From: Pseudomonadota bacterium
GTDB taxonomy: Bacteria > Myxococcota > Myxococcia > Myxococcales > Myxococcaceae
DNA: 13,313 nt
Assembly (NCBI GenBank): GCA_023424585.1
Contig: JAFADT010000135.1
Location: 1-13,313 of the forward strand
Reading direction: 5' to 3'
Of the stretch, positions 6,784 through 12,974 are shown one piece after another; position 1 is the first letter of the stretch; the number at the start of each line of letters is the position of its first letter. The notes under the pieces are model-generated. The model was given only the letters and a program-made list of their open reading frames with translations, searched no databases and was not told where the DNA came from. Both the position numbers and the translations under genes were made by a program.

Positions 6784-8580
6784 ATGAAACGCTTCTTCAT
6801 TGGCGCGCTGGCCTTCATTGGAGCGCTGTCCATCCTCTTCGTGGTGGGTGTGGTGGGGCTGTTGATGCTCGCGGCGGCGAGCAAGCCAGGCGTGCCGTCC
6901 AACCTCATCCTGGAGCTGGACCTCCAGCAGCCGCTGCCGGAGTACACGCTGGACACGTCCCTGGCGGGCGCCTTCGGCGAGGAGCCCACGTCGCTCCGGG
7001 ACGTGGTGGAGGGGCTGGAGCAGGGCGCCAGGGACCCCCGGGTGAAGTCGCTGGTGGTGCGCATCGGCCAGCCGGGGAGCGCGGCGCAGGTGCAGGAGCT
7101 GCGGGACGCGGTGAAGGCCTTCCGCGCGTCGGGCAAGCGGGCGGTGGCCTACGCGGACGGCTTCGGCGAGGCGGGCAACGGCACCGGCGCCTACTACCTG
7201 GCGAGCGCCTTCGACGCCGTCTACATCCAGCCCTCCGGCGACGTGGGGCTCACCGGCCTGGTGATGGAGACGCCCTTCGCGCGCGACGCCTTCGCGAAGC
7301 TCGGCGTGAAGCCGGAGTTCGCCAAGCGCGCCGAGTACAAGAACGCCGTCAACTCCTTCACCGACGAGTCCTACGGCCCCTACCAGCGCGAGGCCACGGA
7401 GGCCTTCGGCGGCAGCCTCTTCCGCCAGGTGGTGAAGGGCGTGGCGGAGGGCCGCAAGCTGTCCGAGGACGAGGTGCGCGCCCTCATCGACCGCGCGCCC
7501 CTGCTGGGTCAGGCGGCCGTGGACGCGAAGCTGGTGGACGGGCTGCGCTACCGCGACGAGATCCACGACGAGCTCAAGCGGGAGGCCGGCGAGGGCGCGA
7601 AGTTCCTCTACGTGGACAAGTACCTGGAGCGCGCGGGCCGGCCGCACCAGACGGGCAGCGCCACCATCGCGCTCATCTACGGCGTGGGCGAGGTGCTGCG
7701 CGGCAAGAGCCAGTCCAACCCGCTCTCCGGCGGCCAGGTGATGGGCGGCGACACGGTGGCGGGGGCCTTCCGCAAGGCGGTGGAGGACCCGTCCGTGAAG
7801 GCCATCCTCTTCCGCGTGGACAGCCCGGGCGGCAGCTACTCCGCCAGCGACACCATCCGCCGCGAGGTGCAGCGCGCGAGAGAGGCGGGCAAGCCCGTCA
7901 TCGTCACCATGGGGACGTACGCGGCCAGCGGCGGCTACTTCGTGGCCATGGACGGGGACAAGATCGTCGCCCAGCCGGGCACGCTGACGGGGAGCATCGG
8001 CGTGTACAACGGCAAGTTCGTCACGTCGGAGCTGTGGGCGAAGCTGGGCGTGAACTTCGACACCATCGCCTTCGGAAGGAACGCCACCTTCTCCTCCTCG
8101 GACCAGGAGTTCACCCCCGAGCAGCGCGCGCAGCTGGAGTCCGAGCTGGACACCATCTACCTGGACTTCACCAGCCGGGCCGCCCAGGCGCGGGGCATGC
8201 CGCTGGAGAAGCTCCAGGCGGTCGCCAAGGGGCGCGTGTGGACGGGCGAGGACGCGCTGGAGCGCGGGCTGGTGGACGCGCTCGGCGGCTACCCGAAGGC
8301 GCTGGAGCTGGCGAAGGAGGCGGTGAAGCTGGACAAGGACGCCCCGGTCCGCGTCGTCGTCTTCCCGCGCCCCCGGCCCACGGGCCAGGTGCTGTCGGAG
8401 CTGCTGGGCAAGCACGAGGCGGACAACAGCGATGACGAGGCCGGAAGCCAGGCCACCGTGTCGGCCCGGCTGATGGAGCAGGTGCGGGCCGTGTACCGCG
8501 TGGGCGCGAAGCTGGGCCTCACCGGGCCGGGCGCGGAGGAGCGCGCGCTGTACGCGCCGCTCCCCGAGGTGCGCTGGTAG
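6784..8580 (+). CDS. sppA: signal peptide peptidase SppA, 67K (long) type
   Basis: A 598-aa membrane-anchored serine protease that degrades signal peptides left in the membrane after secretion. One N-terminal transmembrane helix (about 4–32) follows MKR. Two S49 units follow: an N-terminal half (about 40–270) carrying the catalytic Lys186 in RAEYKNAVNSF, and a C-terminal half (about 292–560) carrying the nucleophile Ser382 in TYAASGGYF. The DSPGG segment (346–350) and TGSIGVY (402–408) are further S49 signatures. The Ser–Lys dyad split across two halves is typical of the E. coli type (618 aa); short SppA proteins have only one half. The tail beyond about 560 is charged, then Ala/Leu-rich. The ATG at 6784 has AGGAG 9 nt upstream and gives an immediate membrane anchor; the 65 upstream open codons are Pro/Arg-rich and not protein-like. 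Its stop is 1 bp from that of the opposing dioxygenase gene. Confidence 0.94.
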   Translation: MKRFFIGALAFIGALSILFVVGVVGLLMLAAASKPGVPSNLILELDLQQPLPEYTLDTSLAGAFGEEPTSLRDVVEGLEQGARDPRVKSLVVRIGQPGSAAQVQELRDAVKAFRASGKRAVAYADGFGEAGNGTGAYYLASAFDAVYIQPSGDVGLTGLVMETPFARDAFAKLGVKPEFAKRAEYKNAVNSFTDESYGPYQREATEAFGGSLFRQVVKGVAEGRKLSEDEVRALIDRAPLLGQAAVDAKLVDGLRYRDEIHDELKREAGEGAKFLYVDKYLERAGRPHQTGSATIALIYGVGEVLRGKSQSNPLSGGQVMGGDTVAGAFRKAVEDPSVKAILFRVDSPGGSYSASDTIRREVQRAREAGKPVIVTMGTYAASGGYFVAMDGDKIVAQPGTLTGSIGVYNGKFVTSELWAKLGVNFDTIAFGRNATFSSSDQEFTPEQRAQLESELDTIYLDFTSRAAQARGMPLEKLQAVAKGRVWTGEDALERGLVDALGGYPKALELAKEAVKLDKDAPVRVVVFPRPRPTGQVLSELLGKHEADNSDDEAGSQATVSARLMEQVRAVYRVGAKLGLTGPGAEERALYAPLPEVRW

Positions 8581-8581
8581 C

Positions 8582-9178
8582 TCAGGGGTGCAGGGGGGCG
8601 GGGACGCGGCCCTCGGCGGGCCGCACCGGCCGCCCGAAGACGCTGTGGTAGCTCAGCGAGTGGGCCGCGCAGCGGTGGCGCCGCGGATCGAACACGAGGC
8701 AGCGGGCCACCGGGCCGGAGTAGACGTGCAGCGTCACGCCCGGGGCGTCGCCGGCGACGCTCACGCGGTGGATGGAGGCGCCCGGGTCTCGGAAGTCCAC
8801 GTGCCCCGCGCCCACCGGCCCCACGCGCACCGGCGCCCCCAGCCGCGCCGCGCCGGGCGCCGTTCCCCCCTCCAGCAGCGGGTAGTTCTCCAGGAGGAAC
8901 TCGCCGCGCTGGACGCTGAACCAGCACTCCTGGCCGTCATGGTCGTGGATGGGTGACGCCACGCCCGGAGACCAGCAGTTGACGATGATCTCCATGCCCT
9001 CGTCGCGGTGGACGAGGTTGCGCGTGTAGCGGCCCGGCAGGAAGTGCAGGTACGGCCTGAGGCTGGAGGGCTCCAACCGGAGCCCCGCCAGCTGGGCGTC
9101 CACCCCCGCGAGTCCCCCGGGAGCGACACGGCGCGCGCGGAGCATCCGCACGAATTCTCTCAAGCCCGCGTCAGCCAT
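8582..9178 (-). CDS. cysteine dioxygenase (cupin, eukaryote-like active site)
   Basis: A 198-aa cupin-fold iron enzyme that oxidises L-cysteine with O2 to cysteine sulfinate, the first step to taurine or to pyruvate plus sulfite. It follows the mammalian enzyme closely: RYTRNLV with Arg53 (rat Arg60, binds the cysteine carboxylate), the iron ligands His78 and His80 in HDHDGQECW, and His137 in IHRVSV. LHVY gives His151 and Tyr153 (rat His155 and Tyr157), with Thr149 in place of rat Ser153. Cys85 sits exactly five residues after His80, as rat Cys93 does, so the Cys–Tyr thioether cofactor could form; many bacterial homologues have Gly there. The C-terminal 25 residues are family-atypical and Pro/Arg-rich. 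No SD precedes the ATG at 9178; Met12 is an alternative start, but the longer form aligns with known N-termini. Cytosolic, transcribed alone. Confidence 0.93.
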   Translation of the reverse strand: MADAGLREFVRMLRARRVAPGGLAGVDAQLAGLRLEPSSLRPYLHFLPGRYTRNLVHRDEGMEIIVNCWSPGVASPIHDHDGQECWFSVQRGEFLLENYPLLEGGTAPGAARLGAPVRVGPVGAGHVDFRDPGASIHRVSVAGDAPGVTLHVYSGPVARCLVFDPRRHRCAAHSLSYHSVFGRPVRPAEGRVPAPLHP

Positions 9179-9252
9179 GCGTACAGGCTAGGAACGTCTG
9201 CGACATCCGGCCACCCTCAGGTCTGCCAATGAACGTCCGCTTTGTCGTCCCC

Positions 9253-9284
9253 CCTTCAAGGATTGGGGCAGGGTCCGTTGAAGG
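9253..9284. repeat. inverted repeat in the divergent cysteine dioxygenase/MshEN spacer
   Basis: CCTTCAA (9253–9259) and TTGAAGG (9278–9284) form a perfect 7-bp inverted repeat with an 18-bp gap, roughly three helical turns between centres. It lies about 75 bp upstream of the dioxygenase start. This makes it a candidate operator for either divergent gene, but no regulator gene is nearby to support that. Confidence 0.35.
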
Positions 9285-9350
9285 ACGGTGAGACCGCCCG
9301 GACGAAGGGAGAGGGCACACCGCTTTCCAAACCAGGTCTGGAATCCGGAC

Positions 9351-9388
9351 TTCCTCCGGCCTCTTTTCCTCCGGTTTCGTTGTAATTT
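9351..9388 (+). promoter_or_regulatory. possible promoter with tandem TTCCTCCGG boxes upstream of the MshEN gene
   Basis: The only AT-rich patch in this spacer contains TGTAAT (9381–9386), 5/6 to the -10 consensus. Two exact TTCCTCCGG copies (9351–9359, 9366–9374) lie just upstream, 15 bp apart, and no -35 box is visible. That layout would suit activator binding in place of a -35 element. The leader would be about 80 nt. An imperfect palindrome TCTGGAATCCGGA (9336–9348) adjoins on the left. Confidence 0.3.
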
Positions 9389-9472
9389 TACACCATCCCA
9401 GCGTAGAGGGGAGGGCATGTCGAGCAGGTCGTCCCGGCTGGAGTACCGAGGGGGGCCGGAGGAGAGCGAGCG

Positions 9473-10477
9473 ATGAATAAGCGACTGGGGGACATCCTGC
9501 TGGCGCGGGGTGTGGTGGACGCGTTGCAGCTGCAGTCGGCGCTGGCGTACCAGCGCAAGTGGGGCGTGGCGCTGGGGCAGGTGGTGGTGGACCAGCGCTT
9601 CTGCACGGCGGAGGCGGTGCTGTCCGCGCTGGCGGCCCAGTCCGGCGTGGAGGCGGTGGACCTGGACACCTGGCCGCTGGACGCGGCGCTCGCGAGGCTG
9701 ATTCCGGGCAGGGTGGCGGAGGCCCACCGGGTGGTGCCGCTGCGGCTGGAGGGGCAGGGGCCGCGGGAGGTGCTGGTGGTGGCCCTGGCGGCGCCGGCGA
9801 GCCTGGCCACGCTGGACGTGGTGAAGAGCGTCTCCGGGAAGGCGCGGGTGGTGCCCCGGCTGGCCACGGACGTGGCGCTGGAGCGGGCCATCGGGAGGCT
9901 GTACCGGGGCGAGCCGGCGACGCCGCGACGCCGGCCCGGGATGGAGGGCTTCTCCCTGCCGGAGTGGGACGAGTCACCCCTGGTGGTGGGCCAGTCCCTG
10001 GCGGAGCTGACGGACCTGCCGGCGCCGGAGCCCCGGGAGTCCGCGCGGGAGGGTGACAGCGTGGACCTGCCGATGCTGGCGCCCCTGGAGGTCGCCCGGG
10101 CACCGCTGCCGGCGCCGCGCGTGACGGTGCGCGAGCAGGTGCTGGTGTACGGCTGGGGCGCGGAAGCGGCGGCCGGCCTGGTGCGGGTGCTGGGCGAGGC
10201 GGGGTTCACGGTGAAGGTGGCGAGCACCGGGGACGTGTGCACCGCGAGCGAGGCGCAGGTGGTGGTGGCGCCGCTGCCCGCGATGGAGGTGCTGGCGCAG
10301 CGGCTTCGCGCGCAGGTGCTGGTGGCGGGCAAGGCGCCGGAGCGGGACCTGCCCCGAGCGCAGGCGGTGCACGCCCGGGGCTTCGTGGCGGCGCCGGTGG
10401 ATCCGGACCTGCTGCTGCGCGCGGTGCGGCGGCTGTCGCGCGCCTCCGAGGAAGCGCGCCTCAAGCACGCGAGCTGA
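9473..10477 (+). CDS. stand-alone MshEN (GspE N-terminal) domain protein with REC-like C-terminus, putative c-di-GMP sensor
   Basis: A 334-aa soluble protein. Residues 4–27, starting RLGDILLARGVVDALQ, match the first cyclic-di-GMP-binding motif of MshEN domains (RLG, a Gly at 13, an ALxxQ ending at 27). A five-residue spacer (28–32) and a second, looser copy (33–56, LG at 34–35 and ALAAQ ending at 56) follow, which is exactly the tandem layout known from MshE-type ATPases. The rest of a GspE-N fold runs to about 145. A Pro/Glu linker (about 146–218) leads to a receiver-like alpha/beta domain (about 219–322: strands QVLVYGW, TVKVAS, AQVVVAP, AQVLVAG, GFVAAPV) that lacks the phosphate-accepting Asp and has no Lys before the last strand's Pro. 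No Walker motifs or secretion-ATPase core exist. Inferred role: a c-di-GMP-responsive adaptor, perhaps for motility or secretion. The ATG has GGAGGAG upstream. Transcribed alone. Confidence 0.8.
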   Translation: MNKRLGDILLARGVVDALQLQSALAYQRKWGVALGQVVVDQRFCTAEAVLSALAAQSGVEAVDLDTWPLDAALARLIPGRVAEAHRVVPLRLEGQGPREVLVVALAAPASLATLDVVKSVSGKARVVPRLATDVALERAIGRLYRGEPATPRRRPGMEGFSLPEWDESPLVVGQSLAELTDLPAPEPRESAREGDSVDLPMLAPLEVARAPLPAPRVTVREQVLVYGWGAEAAAGLVRVLGEAGFTVKVASTGDVCTASEAQVVVAPLPAMEVLAQRLRAQVLVAGKAPERDLPRAQAVHARGFVAAPVDPDLLLRAVRRLSRASEEARLKHAS

Positions 10478-10484
10478 GCGCTCA
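10475..10484. repeat. 10-bp palindrome carrying the stop codons of two convergent genes
   Basis: TGAGCGCTCA is a perfect palindrome whose first three bases are the TGA of the MshEN gene and whose last three, read on the other strand, are the TGA of the Uma2 gene. A further 8-bp stem, CGAGGCGG (10496–10503) with CCGCCTCG (10517–10524), lies 19 bp beyond the rightward stop, inside the Uma2 gene, and might end the rightward transcript. Confidence 0.4.
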
Positions 10485-11090
10485 AGGCACCGCGGCGAGG
10501 CGGGGCGGCTCCTCCGCCGCCTCGGGGAGCCACAGCGAGCCCAGCTCCAGGGGGACGGAGGCGAAGGGCTCGGCGCGCACGAGGGCCTCGTCCTCGTGGC
10601 TCGCGACGAGGAGCCAGCCGCGCTTGAGGCGCTGGTAGACCTCCAGCGTGCGCGCGACGGGGTCCACCAGCCAGACGTAGGACACGCCAGCCCGCGCATA
10701 CAGGGGCAGCTTGCGGGCCCGGTCCAGCGCGGTGGTGGCGGGGGTGAGGACCTCGCAGACCCAATCCGGCACCAGGGTGAAGAACGGGGCACCGGGCTCC
10801 GGCGGAGCGGCCACGCGCTCACGGCGCCAGGCGGCCAGGTCGGGCACGAGGATGTCCTCGCCCAGGTGCAGCTCCGGCGCGCGCAGGAAGCACCAGCGGC
10901 CGTTGCCGCCGCGGCGTAGATCCAGCCGCTCTCCCAGCTCCACCCCCATCATGAAGGCCGCTCGCGCGGGCGCCACGGAGAGGCGGGGCGAGGCCACCAG
11001 CTCGCCATCGAGGATTTCCCCCACCCAGCCCGACGGCAGCGCCGAGAGCAGGGAGTGAGAGGTGGGTTGAAGGTGCTGAAGTGCCGTCAT
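10482..11090 (-). CDS. Uma2 family (DUF820) putative restriction-type endonuclease
   Basis: A 202-aa protein of the Uma2/DUF820 family, a PD-(D/E)XK nuclease-fold group abundant in cyanobacteria, myxobacteria and other large genomes and of unproven biological role. Signature segments are EILDGELVASP (25–35), the metal-binding Asp84 in LVPDLA, Glu113 in CEVLTPATT, Lys127 in DRARKLPLYARAGV, and VWLVDP (139–144). The D–E–K set expected of an active nuclease is present. The His after the GEL segment found in many members is absent. There is no methyltransferase or partner gene beside it, so it is not an obvious restriction system. The ATG at 11090 has GAGGA a few nt upstream and fits the family N-terminus. 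It follows mnmE by 76 bp on the same strand, but a promoter-like motif in that gap suggests independent transcription. Its stop is 4 bp from that of the MshEN gene. Confidence 0.88.
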   Translation of the reverse strand: MTALQHLQPTSHSLLSALPSGWVGEILDGELVASPRLSVAPARAAFMMGVELGERLDLRRGGNGRWCFLRAPELHLGEDILVPDLAAWRRERVAAPPEPGAPFFTLVPDWVCEVLTPATTALDRARKLPLYARAGVSYVWLVDPVARTLEVYQRLKRGWLLVASHEDEALVRAEPFASVPLELGSLWLPEAAEEPPRLAAVP

Positions 11091-11122
11091 GAATCCTCGG
11101 GGAGCGCCGGTGAACGCGAGGC

Positions 11123-11144
11123 ATTCTAGGGAGGGGTCTGACAT
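11123..11144 (-). promoter_or_regulatory. promoter-like motif TGTCAGAC-N7-TAGAAT upstream of the Uma2 gene
   Basis: On the minus strand ATGTCAGACCCC (11144–11133) is followed after CCC by TAGAAT (11128–11123), 5/6 to the -10 consensus. There is no normal -35 box. The same 12-mer with a -10-like hexamer occurs at 94–118. A start near 11116 would leave a leader of about 26 nt before the Uma2 ATG. The layout resembles the mycobacterial PafBC-type promoter (TGTCRGTG-N8-TAnnnT); that link is inference. Confidence 0.45.
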
Positions 11145-11153
11145 GCGGACCGC

Positions 11154-11166
11154 CGCCCGCCGGGCG
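11154..11166 (-). terminator. short hairpin directly after the mnmE stop
   Basis: CGCCC (11154–11158) and GGGCG (11162–11166) form a 5-bp perfect stem with a 3-nt loop, touching the TAG stop of mnmE at 11167. No U-tract follows. It may be a weak terminator separating mnmE from the Uma2 gene, or simply a chance GC palindrome. Confidence 0.3.
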
Positions 11167-12651
11167 CTACTTCCCGATGCAGAAGCGCTGGAAGAGGGTG
11201 TCCAGGAGTGCTTCCGAAGCGCTCGTTCCGGACACTTCGCCCAGGGCTTCCAGGGCGAGCCCCACCTCGCCGGAGAGGACCTCCAGGGTGGAGACGCGAG
11301 AGGCCTCCGCCGCGCGGCCCAGCGCCTCGGCGGCGCGACGCAGGGCATCCGCGTGACGCTCGGAGATGAGCGCCACCGCGGAGGGAGTGCCACCGCCCCA
11401 CAGCCGCGTGAGCACGGAGGCCCGGAGCGCCTCCACGCCTTCGCCCGTGAGGCCGCTGACGCGCGGCGGGGCAGGGGAGGGGAGGACCTCGGACGTCGCA
11501 TCCCCGCCGGACGAGGTCCCCGGGCGCGCCGCTCCCGCGCCATCAGGGCTCGGGCCCCGCGCCCCTTCGCCGAGCGGTGAGCCCGCGAAGTCGGCCGCTC
11601 CCGCGCCATCATGGCGCGAGCCCTGCGCCTGCTGTCCCCCCGGCAGGACGTCGCACTTGCCGGTGACGACGAGCACGGGTGTGGCGCCGGCCTCGCGCGT
11701 CCACGACGCGGCCTCCTCGCGCGACGTCCCTGGAGGCAGCACGAGGATCGCCAGGTCCACGGCCGCGAGCAGCTCCTTCGTTCGCGCGATGCCCAGGGCC
11801 TCCACGCGTCCTGGGGCCTCGCGCAGGCCGGCGGTGTCGTAGAGCGTGACGCCCAGGCCGTCCCACTCGACGCGGGCCTCCAGCGCGTCGCGCGTGGTGC
11901 CGGGCTCGTCATCCACCAGCGCGCGGGCCTCGCCCACCAGCCGGTTGAACAGCGTGGACTTGCCCGCGTTCACCGGGCCGTAGAGCGCCACGCGCGCGCC
12001 CTGGCGCACCAGCCGTCCACGCCCCACCTCCGCGCGCAGCGCCTCCGCCTCCGCACGCAGCGCGGCGACGCGAGGGCCGGCCTCCGCGTCCGCGCCCTCC
12101 GCCTCGTCGGGGAAGTTGAGGACGCCCTCCAGGTCCGCGTGCAGCTCGCGCAGCGGCGTCTCCAACGCGCGGATCCGCTCAGCCAGCGCGCCGGACAGCC
12201 CGGCCGCGGCGGCGCGCACGGCCGCCTCCGAATCCGCGGCCACCAGGTCCGCGACCGCCTCCGCGCGGGTCAGGTCGATGCGGCCGCTCAGGAACGCGCG
12301 CCGGGTGAACTCCCCGGGAAGCGCCGGGCGCACGCGCTCATCCTCCAGCGCCCGCGCGAGCAGCAGCCGCAGGAGGCGCGGACTGCCATGCGCCTGGAGC
12401 TCCACCACGTCCTCTCCGGTGAACGACCGGGGCGCCTGGAAGTAGAGGAACAGCCCCTCGTCCAGCACCGCGCCCGCCGCGTCCACGAACGCCGTCAGGT
12501 ACGCATGCCGAGGCGCGGGGGACGAGGGAACTCCGGGCGCCAGCCTCCGCCCCACCTCCAGCGCCGCCGGCCCGGACACCCGGAGGATGCCCACCGCTCC
12601 AGCGGCGGGTGCGGTGGCGAGCGCGACGATGGTGGCGGTGTCAGGCGTCAT
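11167..12651 (-). CDS. mnmE: tRNA uridine-5-carboxymethylaminomethyl(34) synthesis GTPase MnmE
   Basis: A 494-aa GTPase that with MnmG modifies the wobble uridine of tRNAs reading NNA/NNG codons. The N-domain (1–about 120) has the formyl-THF-binding segment SFTGEDVVELQAHGS (76–90) and GEFTRRAFLSGRIDLTRAEA (113–132). Helical domain parts flank an inserted G domain: P-loop GPVNAGKS (225–232), G2 GTTRD (251–255), G3 DTAG (272–275), G5-like SGLTGEG (399–405). The C-terminus, FCIGK, with Cys491, is the family's invariant end. G4 reads TGKCD (330–334) where NKxD is expected. A Gly/Ala/Pro/Ser-rich insert (about 338–396) explains the extra length over the usual 450–460 aa and contains a 22-residue-spaced duplication. 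The ATG at 12651 has no strong SD. It lies 50 bp after the small gene and is probably in one operon with it and jag. Confidence 0.96.
   Translation of the reverse strand: MTPDTATIVALATAPAAGAVGILRVSGPAALEVGRRLAPGVPSSPAPRHAYLTAFVDAAGAVLDEGLFLYFQAPRSFTGEDVVELQAHGSPRLLRLLLARALEDERVRPALPGEFTRRAFLSGRIDLTRAEAVADLVAADSEAAVRAAAAGLSGALAERIRALETPLRELHADLEGVLNFPDEAEGADAEAGPRVAALRAEAEALRAEVGRGRLVRQGARVALYGPVNAGKSTLFNRLVGEARALVDDEPGTTRDALEARVEWDGLGVTLYDTAGLREAPGRVEALGIARTKELLAAVDLAILVLPPGTSREEAASWTREAGATPVLVVTGKCDVLPGGQQAQGSRHDGAGAADFAGSPLGEGARGPSPDGAGAARPGTSSGGDATSEVLPSPAPPRVSGLTGEGVEALRASVLTRLWGGGTPSAVALISERHADALRRAAEALGRAAEASRVSTLEVLSGEVGLALEALGEVSGTSASEALLDTLFQRFCIGK
11529..11611 (-). repeat. in-frame direct repeat inside the mnmE insert
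   Basis: The 17-mer CCGCTCCCGCGCCATCA occurs exactly at 11529–11545 and 11595–11611. The 66-bp offset is 22 codons, so the copies encode the same DGAGAA residues (348–353 and 370–375 of MnmE). It sits in the low-complexity insert of the G domain, which suggests that slippage or duplication built the insert. Confidence 0.85.
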
Positions 12652-12701
12652 GTCGGAGGGGGCCCGGCCACGTTCCCGCGGGGGCGGGCCCGGACTCCAG
12701 C

Positions 12702-12929
12702 CTACCGGGCGCCCTGCGGCGGCGTGGAGCCGCGGGCCGCGCGCTCCACGTCGTCGCGGTGCTCCTCGATGTACTTCTCCACCTCGGCGTCATCGACCTC
12801 CAGGTCGCGCAGCACGCCCGGGTAGACAAAGCGGAACGCCGGGGACTCCTCGTCCCCTCGCAGGCGGAAGCTCATCTTGAGCACCGCCGCGCCGTACAGC
12901 TTGTCCTTCAAACCCTTCGCCTTACCCAT
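12702..12929 (-). CDS. small conserved-position protein between jag and mnmE, unknown function
   Basis: A 75-aa protein I do not recognise. The basic start MGKAKGLKDKLYGAAVLKM is followed by a strand-like stretch (SFRLRGDEESPAFRFVY, 20–36) and an acidic helix (LEVDDAEVEKYIEEHRDDVE, about 43–62), then a short polar tail. There are no Cys, no signal peptide and no membrane segment, so it should be cytosolic. The basic head with an acidic helix would suit a small RNA- or ribosome-associated adaptor, but this is a guess from charge and neighbours. The ATG at 12929 has AGGAG 5 nt upstream and is preferred over an in-frame TTG ten codons earlier. It is 45 bp from jag and 50 bp from mnmE, all leftward, so it is very likely in the same operon. 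Confidence 0.75.
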   Translation of the reverse strand: MGKAKGLKDKLYGAAVLKMSFRLRGDEESPAFRFVYPGVLRDLEVDDAEVEKYIEEHRDDVERAARGSTPPQGAR

Positions 12930-12974
12930 TCGCTCCTCTCGCGCCCGCCGGCGGCCCAAGCGGGCAACACCTGC

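Noticed and set aside
6682..8415. 577-codon leftward open frame antisense to sppA
   Set aside because: The translation is His/Arg/Ala/Leu-rich shadow sequence with no recognisable motif, and sppA on the other strand is complete.
9224..9229. TTGGCA (minus strand), a 5/6 match to a -35 box for the cysteine dioxygenase gene
   Set aside because: At 16–18 bp spacing the possible -10 hexamers (such as ATGTCG) do not match, so no promoter is called.
11091..11912. Upstream extension of the Uma2 frame through mnmE
   Set aside because: The extension is an Arg/Ser/Pro-rich shadow of mnmE. The family N-terminus and an RBS place the Uma2 start at 11090.
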